Positions 1 through 7,673 of a stretch of DNA of 9,175 nt are shown here, in pieces. The translations under genes and the position numbers were made by a program. The stretch covers positions 1 to 9,175 of the forward strand of contig CAMVBD010000030.1 in the NCBI GenBank assembly GCA_947165615.1, in the 5' to 3' direction. The notes below the pieces were generated by a model that was given only the letters and a program-made list of their open reading frames with translations, was not told the origin of the DNA and did not search any database. Each line of letters opens with the position of its first letter. Position 1 is the first letter of the stretch. This DNA comes from an uncultured Clostridia bacterium (lineage in GTDB: Bacteria > Bacillota > Clostridia > Oscillospirales > Acutalibacteraceae).

Positions 1-404
1 AGACGAAGGACAGGGAGATCCGAGCGATTTTGCAGGAACTCTGCCCGACGCAAGCCCTTTTGCGTCTGCATCCGAGGGATACGCTTCCGGAGGATACCGC
101 TCTTTCCGTTGATGAAATCAGGAACCTTTGGGAATTGGAGTGCATTCGTCAGATCGGGGATGATCACGTTCTGATCGGCGCCTTCTCCACCTCCCAGTTC
201 ATGCCGAAGATTCTGACAGGCAGAGAACCGACGATCATCTGCACCTACAAGCTGCTGTTCTCCGATCTCAGCCGGGACCCCTGGCCGGAGGTGGATCGTT
301 TCATCTCCGATTTCCGGAAGAACTATTCCGGCCGAGATAAGATTTTCTGCCCCGAAACCATGGAAGAACTGAAAGCTTTGCTCGCCAAGCTCGAAAATGA
401 ATAA
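1..404 (+). CDS. Sialyl/polysialyltransferase-like glycosyltransferase, C-terminal part (5' end outside window)
   Basis: The reading frame is open from base 3 to the TAA at 402-404, giving 133 visible residues; a TTG at 30 is only an internal codon, so the real start lies upstream. Visible residues 22-25 read LHPR and residues 59-64 read GAFSTS, followed by a hydrophobic segment ending in CTYKLLF. A His-Pro motif followed by a Ser-rich motif is the layout of CMP-sugar-dependent bacterial transferases of the GT52 and polysialyltransferase type, where these residues contact the CMP donor. The inferred role is transfer of a nonulosonic acid, probably the legionaminic acid made by the rest of the locus, to a glycan at the inner face of the membrane. 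It overlaps the flippase gene by 8 nt and sits two genes before the CMP-sugar synthetase, which supports a CMP-sugar donor. The family call rests on short motifs; another glycosyltransferase family is possible. Confidence 0.6.
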   Translation, partial: TKDREIRAILQELCPTQALLRLHPRDTLPEDTALSVDEIRNLWELECIRQIGDDHVLIGAFSTSQFMPKILTGREPTIICTYKLLFSDLSRDPWPEVDRFISDFRKNYSGRDKIFCPETMEELKALLAKLENE

Positions 405-1815
405 ACTGAAAAACCTCTTCACGTCCGAAAATGAGAATATTCTTGCACTGTTCAACGTACTCGGCCCGCTGATCCTGAACGGCGTCAACTTTCTGACGCT
501 GCCGATTTTTACGCGTCTGCTATCTACAGAAGACTTTGGCCTGATCTCGCTTTATACCACATGGGTTCAGGTCCTCACGATCTTCATGGGCATTCAGACC
601 TTCGGCGCCATCGCGCCTGCCAGGGTGCATATTCCGAAGGAGGAGCATCGGCAGTTTTATTCGAGCATCCTTTCCCTCTCGCTTATCACAACGATCGGTT
701 TTTCCGCGTTGATGCTGGTTTTAATCAAACCGATCGCGGCGTTTATGGAGTTTGATCCGCGCGCTGTGGTCCTGTTGATCCTTCATGCGGCCGGTATGTA
801 TTTCGTGAACTTCGGCTCCATGAAGTTTGTTCACAACAAACAGGCAGCGCTCCACTTTCTTGTGTCCGTCAGCGTCACGCTTTCGAGTCTCGGGCTTGCG
901 CTGTTTCTGACGTTGAAGGTCTTTTCGGAAGAGAACCGGTATTGGGGCAGATTGATCGGCTATGCCGCCCCGAACTTCGCAGTCGGGTTGACGCTTGTTG
1001 TGATTATTCTGCTGCAGGGCAAAACGCTGTACAGAAAGAAATACTGGTCCTATTGTCTCAAGCTCTGTCTGCCGCTCATTCTGCACAATCTTTCCCAGAT
1101 CGTGCTGTCGCAGTCGGACCGGGTCATGCTGCAAAAGTTTACGGACGAAACGCAGGTTGGCATTTACAGCGCAATCTTTACAATCGCGCACATCATGAAC
1201 ATCCTGTATAACGCGCTGAATAACACCTGGGTGCCGGTCTATTACGACCACCTGAAGGCAAACGAATTGACCGTGGTTCGGAAACGGGTCGGGAATTATC
1301 TGTTTCTCTTTACGGGCTTATCCATCGGTTTTATTCTGTTGTCGCCTGAGGTCACCCGCATCATAGTGAAGGAAGCATATTGGCCGGGGATCCGGCTGAT
1401 ACCGATAATGGTGATTTCCTTCTATATGGTTTTCCTGTATTCCTTTCCGGTCAATTTCGAGTTTTTCCACAAACGGACAAGGATCATCGCAATCGGCACA
1501 GTCCTTTCCGCTGCCGTCAACATCGGGCTCAACGCCCTGTTTATTCCGCGATACGGGATGATGGGCGCGGCTGTCGCTACGATGATCTCTTATGTTGCGT
1601 TGTTCTTTTTCCACTATTTTATTTCGAAATTTGCCATCGGCGGCGAGTATTTCACGTTCCGCCTGCTTACCTTCCTTCCGGGACTTGCAGCCGTTGCGGC
1701 AACGGCAGGCGCTTTCTATCTGCTCTATGACTATTGGTATGTTCGTTGGGCAATCGGCGCCGTTGTCGGCGCAGCGCTCCTGATCCGAATCATCCGGCAG
1801 AAAAAAATCTTTTAA
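397..1815 (+). CDS. wzx: Polysaccharide flippase, Wzx/MOP superfamily
   Basis: This 472-residue protein is hydrophobic almost throughout, with roughly 12-14 predicted membrane helices beginning near residue 15 and ending near 465, matching the size and layout of Wzx-type polysaccharide exporters. The N-terminal region (about residues 29-50) has the family-typical pattern LNGVNFLTLPIFTRLLSTED followed by FGLISLY. Family knowledge assigns such proteins to flipping undecaprenyl-diphosphate-linked oligosaccharides from the cytoplasmic to the outer face of the membrane. The ATG at 397 overlaps the end of the glycosyltransferase gene (ATGAATAA), and no clear Shine-Dalgarno sequence precedes it, so translation is probably coupled to the upstream gene. 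legF starts 20 nt after its stop. The substrate is inferred to be a glycan carrying the nonulosonic acid; sequence alone does not show this. No polymerase (Wzy) is visible in the window. Confidence 0.88.
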   Translation: MNKLKNLFTSENENILALFNVLGPLILNGVNFLTLPIFTRLLSTEDFGLISLYTTWVQVLTIFMGIQTFGAIAPARVHIPKEEHRQFYSSILSLSLITTIGFSALMLVLIKPIAAFMEFDPRAVVLLILHAAGMYFVNFGSMKFVHNKQAALHFLVSVSVTLSSLGLALFLTLKVFSEENRYWGRLIGYAAPNFAVGLTLVVIILLQGKTLYRKKYWSYCLKLCLPLILHNLSQIVLSQSDRVMLQKFTDETQVGIYSAIFTIAHIMNILYNALNNTWVPVYYDHLKANELTVVRKRVGNYLFLFTGLSIGFILLSPEVTRIIVKEAYWPGIRLIPIMVISFYMVFLYSFPVNFEFFHKRTRIIAIGTVLSAAVNIGLNALFIPRYGMMGAAVATMISYVALFFFHYFISKFAIGGEYFTFRLLTFLPGLAAVAATAGAFYLLYDYWYVRWAIGAVVGAALLIRIIRQKKIF

Positions 1816-1824
1816 TCATTTATC

Positions 1825-1828
1825 GAGG
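1825..1828 (+). promoter_or_regulatory. Ribosome binding site of legF
   Basis: GAGG lies 7 nt before the ATG at 1836. It fixes the start: the open frame extends upstream to 1734 but that extension lies inside the flippase gene and has no ribosome site or family similarity. Confidence 0.75.
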
Positions 1829-1835
1829 ATTCGTT

Positions 1836-2531
1836 ATGAAAGCAATTGCTCTGATCCCCGCCAGATCCGGCAGCAAGGGGATTCCGGACAAGAACATTTT
1901 TCCACTCTGCGGTCGGCCCTTGCTGGCGTATACCGTGGATGCGGCGATCCAATCCGGCGTATTTGACCGCGTTATCGTTTCAACAGACTCTGCCGATTAC
2001 GCGCTTTTATCAAGGAACCTGGGAGCCGAAAGCATACTGCGCGGGGAAGAAGCCTCGGGGGACAGATCTCCGACGTATCTCGTCATCGAAGACCTGTTTC
2101 GCCAGATCGGTATGGATTACGATTTTTTCGCTCTGCTTCAGCCAACCTCGCCCCTTCGCAGCGCCAGACATATCCGCGAAGCGGTATCGCTGTTTTCCGA
2201 AAGATCGAATCAGTTTGATTTTCTTGTTTCCGTATGCCCCGCGCCTTTTCCGTCGGTTTTGGTGCGTCCGGTGGAGGATGATCTGAGTCTCAAGCATTTT
2301 GATACGGACTTTTCCAATTATCGCAGACAGGGCTATCGCGAGTATTCGCCAAACGGCGCCATTTATATCGCCAAGCCGGAGGCATTTCTCAGACAACGGC
2401 ATTTTTACGGCGCGAGAAGCCTGGCGTATATCATGAATGAAGAGGACTCTGTCGATATCGACCATCCTTTGGATCTGATCGTAGCCGAAGCGATCCTGAA
2501 AAGCCGACAGGCCGCTCTGGCGTCCGTCTGA
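1836..2531 (+). CDS. legF: CMP-N,N'-diacetyllegionaminic acid synthase (acylneuraminate cytidylyltransferase family)
   Basis: This 231-residue cytidylyltransferase activates a nonulosonic acid with CTP, releasing pyrophosphate and giving the CMP-sugar donor. The N-terminus carries the nucleotide-binding signature IPARSGSKGIPDKNI (residues 7-21), followed by LLQPTSPLR (100-108), the substrate-side pattern EYSPNGAIYI (169-178) and the metal-binding acidic cluster SVDIDHPLD (205-213, with D207 and D209). The length fits NeuA/LegF/PtmB monofunctional enzymes. Legionaminic rather than neuraminic acid is inferred from the leg genes converging on it. It is the last gene of the plus-strand operon, 20 nt behind the flippase, and is followed by a bidirectional terminator. 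A sialic-acid-specific NeuA would look similar, so the substrate call depends on context. Confidence 0.88.
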   Translation: MKAIALIPARSGSKGIPDKNIFPLCGRPLLAYTVDAAIQSGVFDRVIVSTDSADYALLSRNLGAESILRGEEASGDRSPTYLVIEDLFRQIGMDYDFFALLQPTSPLRSARHIREAVSLFSERSNQFDFLVSVCPAPFPSVLVRPVEDDLSLKHFDTDFSNYRRQGYREYSPNGAIYIAKPEAFLRQRHFYGARSLAYIMNEEDSVDIDHPLDLIVAEAILKSRQAALASV

Positions 2532-2568
2532 TCGCGATTCCGGCATCTTTTCCAAACAAATACGTATG

Positions 2569-2603
2569 AAAAAAAGCAGGTTACGTAATACCTGCTTTTT
2601 TAT
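2569..2603. terminator. Bidirectional intrinsic terminator between convergent operons
   Basis: A run of seven A residues and GCAGGT (2569-2581) pairs with ACCTGC and a run of six T residues (2590-2601) around an 8-nt loop. The stem is an uninterrupted 11-12 bp. Read on the plus strand it ends in TTTTTTATT, serving legF; read on the minus strand it ends in seven T residues, serving legG. It lies about 40 nt after the legF stop and about 20 nt after the legG stop. Confidence 0.9.
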
Positions 2604-2621
2604 TACGGAAGCGATTTTCAA

Positions 2622-3773
2622 TCAACCGGAGACGGGCCCTTCATAAAAGGTTTTCTTCAAAGACGGCGCTTCCCGCAAATAGTTTTTGATCTCCGAAATA
2701 ATTCGCCTGCTCGTGGTACCGTCGCCAAACAGCAGCGACGGTGTGCGAGGCAACCTGACCGCAGCTTCGATTGCGGCAACGATTTGGGGAGCAGACGGCG
2801 CGCAGTTAACAACGGAAGGCGCCATCAGCCTCCCTGTCTGCCGCTCTCCGATGTTGACGGTTGGCGTTCCGATTACCGGCGCTTCCAATACTCCGCTCGA
2901 GGAGTTGCCCAAAACAAAAGCCGCGTACCGAACGGCGGAAAGATACCGGCGCATACCGAGACTGGAATAAAAACTCGCATCCGGCTGTTCCTCACAAAAC
3001 GCTTTCAGCAGACGGTTCACGGTATCGCCGCCATCGTCCGCATTCGCCATGGTAATGACATACGCATATTCATTTTTCTGACGCATGGCTTCCATCAGGG
3101 CGTTGACCTGCGATTCGGCAGAGCCTTCCTCCAACGTTACGGGATGGAACGTAACAACCGAATAGGGCTTGTCTGCGGGCAGCTTCAGATCCTGTCGCAG
3201 CTGTGCTTCTGAGAGAAGCGGCTGCCGAAGGATATTCTCCGTTCCGAGCGATCCAACGTTAAAAACCCTGTCCGGCTGCTCACCGAGACGTAAAATCCGC
3301 TGCCGGTAAACCTCGGTACAAGGGAAATGCAGCGCGCTCATTTTTGTCAGCGCATGTCTCACGCAGTCGTCAACAGCCCCCTGCGTCAGTTCGCCGCCGT
3401 GCAGATGCGCGATCGGGATTCTGGCGTTCATGGCCGCAATGGCAATCCCCAGCATTTCCGTACGATCCCCGAGAATGACAAGCAGATCCGGTCTGTTTTC
3501 CGAAAAATAGCGCGCAAAACCGACCGTTGCGTTGGCAACGGTTTTCGAAATTCCGAAGGGCGTATTTTCTTCCTCTAAAATGGGGATCTCCGCCGCGATC
3601 GGGAAGCCGTCGTCCAGGATCGCCTGTTTTGTAAAACCGAATTTGGGCGACAAGTGCGTTCCCGTAACAAGCAAAGACAACGTCAGCTCAGGATCCTCAA
3701 AAATGGCGCGAATCAACGGCGTCAGGATTCCGTATTCCGCACGGGTCGCGGTCACAACAGCAACGGTCTTCAT
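2622..3773 (-). CDS. legG: Hydrolysing NDP-N-acetyl sugar 2-epimerase (LegG/NeuC family)
   Basis: The 383-residue protein has the NeuC-type epimerase layout of two Rossmann-like domains (UDP-GlcNAc 2-epimerase family). Recognisable motifs are TATRAEYG (8-15), LGDRTEMLG (101-109), HLHGGELTQGAVDD (123-136), GSLGTENI (174-181), TFHPVTLE (208-215) and GNSSSGVLEAP (289-299) followed by GTPTVNIGERQTGR (302-315). D103, E128 and D135/D136 are the likely catalytic acids by comparison with SiaA/NeuC enzymes. In the legionaminic pathway the enzyme removes the nucleotide and inverts C2 of the 2,4-diacetamido-2,4,6-trideoxy-glucose derivative, giving the free mannose-configured sugar used by LegI. It is the last gene of the operon. 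Its ATG overlaps the legI stop as ATGA, and the only GAGG is 16 nt upstream, so translation is probably coupled. A UDP-GlcNAc-specific NeuC is the alternative, but the neighbours argue against it. Confidence 0.88.
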   Translation of the reverse strand: MKTVAVVTATRAEYGILTPLIRAIFEDPELTLSLLVTGTHLSPKFGFTKQAILDDGFPIAAEIPILEEENTPFGISKTVANATVGFARYFSENRPDLLVILGDRTEMLGIAIAAMNARIPIAHLHGGELTQGAVDDCVRHALTKMSALHFPCTEVYRQRILRLGEQPDRVFNVGSLGTENILRQPLLSEAQLRQDLKLPADKPYSVVTFHPVTLEEGSAESQVNALMEAMRQKNEYAYVITMANADDGGDTVNRLLKAFCEEQPDASFYSSLGMRRYLSAVRYAAFVLGNSSSGVLEAPVIGTPTVNIGERQTGRLMAPSVVNCAPSAPQIVAAIEAAVRLPRTPSLLFGDGTTSRRIISEIKNYLREAPSLKKTFYEGPVSG

Positions 3774-4765
3774 AATTCAATCAATTCATCCTCTGCAAAA
3801 TCACGAGGGGCGGTCTTCCCAAGGATCTCATTCCAACGCATCGGGTCCAGGCCGGTGCCGGGGCGTTTGGTCGTCAGATTATCAGTCGAAAAAGGTTCGC
3901 CCTTGCGGATCGCTTTTTTTGCGACAATGCTTTTTCTTGCAACGGCGCGATTTTTTCTTTCCGACGGAGTCACTCGCTTCACGCCGTCGCCGAGCGCAAG
4001 CGCCACCTTACGCACCCCGGAAACCAGCGCGCACAATTCATCCGGCTCCAGACTCGCTTTGTGATCGGGACCGGGCATATTCCGATCCAGTGTAAAGTGC
4101 TTTTCGATCACTGTTGCGCCAAGAGCCACAGCGGCCAGCGAGATCTCGATCCCCTGGGTATGGTCGGAATAACCAACCGGGCAGCCGAAAGCCTCGCGGA
4201 AAGCAGGAATCACCCGGAGGTTGACCTCTTCGATCGGCGCAGGGTATTCCGTTGTGCAATGCAGCAGCGTGATTTCGCCCGCCCCGTTTTCTTTCAGCAC
4301 GCGAAGAGCGGCTTCGATCTCCCTCGGCTCGCTCATTCCGGTAGAAAGGATGACCCGACGATGTGTTTTCGCGATTGCGGTGAGATAGGGATAATTCGTG
4401 ATTTCGCCCGACGGCACTTTCCAGATTTCCTGCAAGGGAGCAAGGAACTCGATGCTTTCCAGATCGAAGGGCGTGGACAGAAACGTGATGCCGACTTCCT
4501 TGCAGTAATCCGCCAGCGTCAGGAAATCCTCAAAATCAAGCAGAAGCCGGCTGAGCATCTCTTTCTGCGATTGAGATACGCCGGTATTCTCTTTCTGATA
4601 AGCCGCCATCGGCGCACAAGCGGCGACAAGCGAATCGAGCTTCGCCGTCTGAAACTTTACAATATCCGCGCCGGCGCGTTTTGCTTCGCGCACCAACGCC
4701 TTTGCGGTTTCAAGGTCACCATTGTGGTTGACTCCAGCTTCCGCTATGATCAATACCTCGGACAC
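3770..4765 (-). CDS. legI: N,N'-diacetyllegionaminic acid synthase (NeuB family)
   Basis: This 331-residue enzyme condenses the 2,4-diacetamido-trideoxymannose from LegG with phosphoenolpyruvate to form legionaminic acid. The NeuB barrel covers about residues 1-250: EAGVNHNGDL (9-18), VKFQ (36-39), STPFD (97-101), KVPSGEITNYPYL (116-128), STGM (141-144), CTTEYPAP (170-177), GYSDHTQG (198-205) and EKHFTLD (221-227). H202 and H223 have the 21-residue spacing of the Mn-binding histidines in meningococcal NeuB. A C-terminal SAF domain (about 275-331) has KRPGTGLDP, with R301 positioned to reach the partner active site of the dimer. CTTEYPAP is typical of LegI, whereas sialic synthases usually have CTNLYPTP. 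The GTG start at 4765 is chosen because AGGAGG lies 7 nt before it; the longer frame to 4933 is legH read in another frame. It overlaps legH by 16 nt and legG by 4 nt. Confidence 0.9.
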   Translation of the reverse strand: MSEVLIIAEAGVNHNGDLETAKALVREAKRAGADIVKFQTAKLDSLVAACAPMAAYQKENTGVSQSQKEMLSRLLLDFEDFLTLADYCKEVGITFLSTPFDLESIEFLAPLQEIWKVPSGEITNYPYLTAIAKTHRRVILSTGMSEPREIEAALRVLKENGAGEITLLHCTTEYPAPIEEVNLRVIPAFREAFGCPVGYSDHTQGIEISLAAVALGATVIEKHFTLDRNMPGPDHKASLEPDELCALVSGVRKVALALGDGVKRVTPSERKNRAVARKSIVAKKAIRKGEPFSTDNLTTKRPGTGLDPMRWNEILGKTAPRDFAEDELIEL

Positions 4766-5403
4766 GACGCTTCCTCCTCGACTGTAAGTCCCCGAATCAT
4801 AACATTCTCTTTTATGTGTTTTTTCACGGTACAGCCCGCGCCCACAATGGCGGCTTTCCCGATTTGAATGCCCTGAATCACAACCGCGCCGGCTCCGATA
4901 AACGCATCGTCGTCTACGGTCACGTTTCCGCATAAAATGCTTCCGACGGAAACATGGACGAAGGCCCCGACGCGGCTTTCATGTTCAATGACAGCAGCGG
5001 AATTTATTATGGCGTGATCGCCGATCACAGCTTCCGCGTTCACAATCGCGTTTTTCCCAAGGAAAACACCATGTCCCAAAACCGAAAATGGGGATATGAC
5101 AGCGGACGGGTCCGCAATCACCGGAAAGGAAAACCCGATATCCTGCAGTTTCCCTGCGATTTTTCTGCGGGTCGATGAAGAAAGGATGCTGCCGACCGTA
5201 ACGAACGCCTGATGATAACCGGCGTCAAACAGAGCAGGCAGCGCATCATCGCCCCCTGCGACCTTCGCGCCGAGTACCGTGCTTCCGACAGGCAGAATCG
5301 GGTCAACGATTACCGGCTGCGCGTGCGGATTCTGCCGCCAGAGACAATCCAGCACGCTCTTGCAGTGTCCGCCCCCGCCGACCAGAACGATTTTATCCTC
5401 CAA
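4750..5403 (-). CDS. legH: Amino-sugar N-acetyltransferase, PglD/NeuD type (LegH)
   Basis: This 217-residue protein joins an N-terminal Rossmann-like sugar-binding domain, starting KIVLVGGGGHCKSVLD (4-19), to a left-handed beta-helix of hexapeptide repeats from about residue 95 to 195 (for example AVISPFSVLGHGVFLG and AFIGAGAVVIQGIQIG). This is the architecture of PglD, NeuD and PerB acyltransferases, which use acetyl-CoA. H141 in VIEHES is the best match to the catalytic base of PglD, with H150 next. The expected reaction is N-acetylation of the C4 amino group made by LegC. The TTG at 5403 is the chosen start: GAGG lies 7 nt upstream, and it places the Rossmann strand three residues from the start as in relatives. 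It overlaps ptmE by 11 nt and legI by 16 nt. NeuD-type sialic acid O-acetylation is an alternative, but the pathway needs an N-acetyltransferase and no other is present. Confidence 0.85.
   Translation of the reverse strand: MEDKIVLVGGGGHCKSVLDCLWRQNPHAQPVIVDPILPVGSTVLGAKVAGGDDALPALFDAGYHQAFVTVGSILSSSTRRKIAGKLQDIGFSFPVIADPSAVISPFSVLGHGVFLGKNAIVNAEAVIGDHAIINSAAVIEHESRVGAFVHVSVGSILCGNVTVDDDAFIGAGAVVIQGIQIGKAAIVGAGCTVKKHIKENVMIRGLTVEEEASCPRY
4773..4778 (-). promoter_or_regulatory. Ribosome binding site of legI, inside legH
   Basis: A perfect AGGAGG (read on the minus strand) lies 7 nt before the GTG start of legI, within the codons for the acidic C-terminal stretch of LegH. It decides the non-ATG start and would support independent or coupled initiation. 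Confidence 0.85.
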
Positions 5404-6493
5404 GCTCTCGCCTCATTTCAATCGAATTGACGCCTCCGATCCCCAGCTTCTTTTCCATCCGTTTCATTTCCTCAAACTCCCCCATATCCAGGAAGGAATC
5501 CTCACTGACCGGATACATGCCGACCTGCTTTCCCTGCTTCATCAGCGCGTCCGCCAGCATCGGCATATGGAAAAACGTATCTTCGGGGATCATAGCCAGG
5601 CAGTCCGGCTCCACAACATACATTCCCGTATTGATAAAAAAGGAAAACGAGGGCTTTTCCTCCATTTCGGTGATCACACCGTTTTCCCGCGTATGCAGCA
5701 CGCCGTAGGGCACCGTCATATTCTTCAGCGCGGCAACAATGGTCAGCGCGTTTCCGCTTTCCTTGTGTCGGCGCACGATCTCGCCATAATCCGCTTCGAT
5801 CAGGGAATCACAGTTCGCTACAATGACCGGCGTATGGAAATCTTCTTTGATCAGCCTGATGCTCCCAGCCGTTCCGAGCGGTTTGTTTTCCTCCACATAC
5901 GTCAGTTGATAATCGGGATCCAGATCTGCGAAGTAGGACTTGATCATCTCTTTTTTATAATTGACGGTCAGGAAGAAGGACTTCGAACCAAACCCGCGGA
6001 ATTTATTCAGGATCCGTTCCAAAATCGGAATATCCCCGATCGGGATGAGCGGTTTCGGAAGGATCTTTGTATAGGGGTACAGACGTGTTCCTTTTCCGCC
6101 CGCCATAATAATGACCGGAATCTTTTCAAGCGCGTCGTTTTTGGTTTTCGGTTCCCGCAGCTGTCTGGCAAAAAAGATTTTCAGAAGAGCGCCGGATTCA
6201 TCCACCACGGGCACGGAAGTGATGCCTCTTTTCAAAAAGAAATCGGAGTCCGGAACCGGAGATTCCTCAGAAAGGACAACGGGATTCCGATGCATAGCCT
6301 GTTCCGCCTGACCGTCCAAAGAGCCGGTGCGAATGATCTGCCGCCGCAGATCACCGTCGGAAAGGCTGCCGACAAGCTTTCCGCTTTCATTCGTGAGATA
6401 CAGAATGCCACATGCATTGGCGTCTATTCTGCGCATGGCCTCTACAATCGAGATTTCGGGGGAAGCCACAAAACGATCCAGTTCAGTTTTCAT
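5393..6493 (-). CDS. ptmE: Glucosamine-1-phosphate guanylyltransferase with N-terminal CBS pair (PtmE-like)
   Basis: The 366-residue protein has two parts. Residues about 5-115 form a CBS-domain pair, seen in GSLSDGDLRR (42-51) and ITSVPVVDESG (91-101). Residues about 125-350 form a nucleotidyltransferase domain with the signature IIMAGGKGTRLYPYT (128-142), the lysine region LPKPLIPIG (145-153), PLGTAGSI (205-212), the metal-site aspartate in ANCDSLIEADYG (226-237), EEKP (278-281) and NTGMY (288-292). PtmE of C. jejuni makes GDP-glucosamine from GTP and GlcN-1-P, committing it to the legionaminic route; the CBS pair may bind a nucleotide regulator. A TTG at 6502 is an alternative start giving three more residues. 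Neither start has ideal ribosome-site spacing (GGGA is 11 nt from the ATG; GAGG is 4 nt from the TTG). It overlaps legC by 11 nt from the ATG. A mannose- or glucose-1-P nucleotidyltransferase is the main alternative. Confidence 0.82.
   Translation of the reverse strand: MKTELDRFVASPEISIVEAMRRIDANACGILYLTNESGKLVGSLSDGDLRRQIIRTGSLDGQAEQAMHRNPVVLSEESPVPDSDFFLKRGITSVPVVDESGALLKIFFARQLREPKTKNDALEKIPVIIMAGGKGTRLYPYTKILPKPLIPIGDIPILERILNKFRGFGSKSFFLTVNYKKEMIKSYFADLDPDYQLTYVEENKPLGTAGSIRLIKEDFHTPVIVANCDSLIEADYGEIVRRHKESGNALTIVAALKNMTVPYGVLHTRENGVITEMEEKPSFSFFINTGMYVVEPDCLAMIPEDTFFHMPMLADALMKQGKQVGMYPVSEDSFLDMGEFEEMKRMEKKLGIGGVNSIEMRRELGG
5411..5414 (-). promoter_or_regulatory. Ribosome binding site of legH, inside ptmE
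   Basis: GAGG on the minus strand lies 7 nt before the TTG start of legH, within the final codons of ptmE. It supports the TTG as a real start; no ATG or GTG occurs in frame close by. Confidence 0.65.
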
Positions 6494-7673
6494 GATCGGC
6501 AAGTTCCCTCAACAGGTTTTTGATTTCAGCCGCCACATAGGAGATCTCTTCCCCGGTCAGGGATGTGGAAGAAGGAATATTCAGGATCCGTTCGGCATAA
6601 TACGGCGCTTTTTCCAGCTGATAAGCGCGATCCCTCAGATACGGGACCTGCTCGTTGATGAGCCCCCAGATTGCGCGGGTCTGAATCCTTTTTCCCTCCA
6701 GCGCGGTGATGATCTCACGCATGGTCGCATGGATCCGGGTCCGATCGATTTCAAGAGAATAAAACCATTTATTGGAGCACACGCCCGGGCGGAACCCGAT
6801 CAGCTTCACAAGATCGAAATCCTCGAATTCGGCGCGATAAGCCTCGAAGTTCGCTTGTTTTCTGCGGATGAACTCCGGCAACTCCTCCATCTGCGCAACG
6901 CCAAGCGCCGCCTGCAGATTCGTCATTCTGTAATTGTAGCCGATTTCATCGTGGATATAATAATGCGGATCATTTTTTGCCTGCGTGGAAAGATAGCGCA
7001 GATGATCAACCGTTTCGGTTTGATTCGCCGTGATCGCACCGCCGCCGCCGGTGGTAATGATCTTGTTCCCGTTGAAAGAGAACGCGCCGAAATCACCAAT
7101 CGTGCCGGCATATTTCCCGGCGTAGGGGCCGGTCAGATAATAGGTGCCGAGCGCCTCGGTTGCGTCTTCAACGACTTTCAGGGAATAGCGCTTCGCAATG
7201 TCCATAATGCGTTCCATGTCCGCCATATTCCCGAACACATGCACCACGACGACTGCGGGGACGCGCCGCCCGCTGCTTTTTTCAAAAAGCACGCCGTCCT
7301 TGATTTCACACTGGTCTCTGCAATAGGCTTCCAGCTTATCCGGATCCATACAAAAGCTGTCGTCGCAGTCAATGAATATGGGATCCGCGAACTGATATCG
7401 AACGGGGTTTACGGCCGCAATGAAGGTCAGCGGCGGCACAAGAACCAGATCGCCGGGTTTTACACCCGCTTCCACAATAGACAGGTGCAGGGCGGAGGTT
7501 CCGCTTTGGCACGCGGCTACGTTTTCCACCTTTAAGAACGCGGCGAGATCCTTTTCCAGCTTTGTGATATAAGCCCCGCCCGTGGAAACCCAGCCTTGCT
7601 CCAGCGCGTCGTCAACATATTTCTTTTCATTTCCCTCAAAATTGGGGATAGCAAGAGGAATAAAATGATCCAT
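6483..7673 (-). CDS. legC: PLP-dependent sugar 4-aminotransferase (LegC, DegT/DnrJ/EryC1 family)
   Basis: The 396-residue enzyme is a sugar aminotransferase expected to convert the 4-keto-6-deoxy intermediate from LegB into the 4-amino sugar, with glutamate as amino donor and PLP as cofactor. Visible motifs are the opening IPLAIPNFEGNE (5-16), QGWVSTGG (26-33), the cofactor-phosphate loop CQSGTSALHL (55-64), PPLTFIAAVN (80-89), VVEDATEALG (167-176) with D170 positioned to contact the pyridine nitrogen, and FSFNGNKIITTGGGG (199-213), where K204 is the likely Schiff-base lysine. Length fits the family. The ATG at 7673 is chosen because AGGA (in GGAAAGGAAA) lies 9 nt upstream and the protein then begins right before the conserved IPLA motif; the longer frame to a TTG at 7703 lacks this. 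It follows legB by 36 nt and overlaps ptmE. Confidence 0.9.
   Translation of the reverse strand: MDHFIPLAIPNFEGNEKKYVDDALEQGWVSTGGAYITKLEKDLAAFLKVENVAACQSGTSALHLSIVEAGVKPGDLVLVPPLTFIAAVNPVRYQFADPIFIDCDDSFCMDPDKLEAYCRDQCEIKDGVLFEKSSGRRVPAVVVVHVFGNMADMERIMDIAKRYSLKVVEDATEALGTYYLTGPYAGKYAGTIGDFGAFSFNGNKIITTGGGGAITANQTETVDHLRYLSTQAKNDPHYYIHDEIGYNYRMTNLQAALGVAQMEELPEFIRRKQANFEAYRAEFEDFDLVKLIGFRPGVCSNKWFYSLEIDRTRIHATMREIITALEGKRIQTRAIWGLINEQVPYLRDRAYQLEKAPYYAERILNIPSSTSLTGEEISYVAAEIKNLLRELADHEN

Noticed and set aside
1734..1835. N-terminal extension of legF into the flippase gene
   Set aside because: The extension begins at a TTG without a ribosome site, overlaps flippase coding sequence and is absent from the family; the ATG at 1836 has GAGG at good spacing.
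4766..4933. N-terminal extension of legI to 4933
   Set aside because: The added residues are an Arg/Cys-rich translation of legH in another frame, while the GTG at 4765 has a perfect AGGAGG and begins right at the conserved NeuB start.
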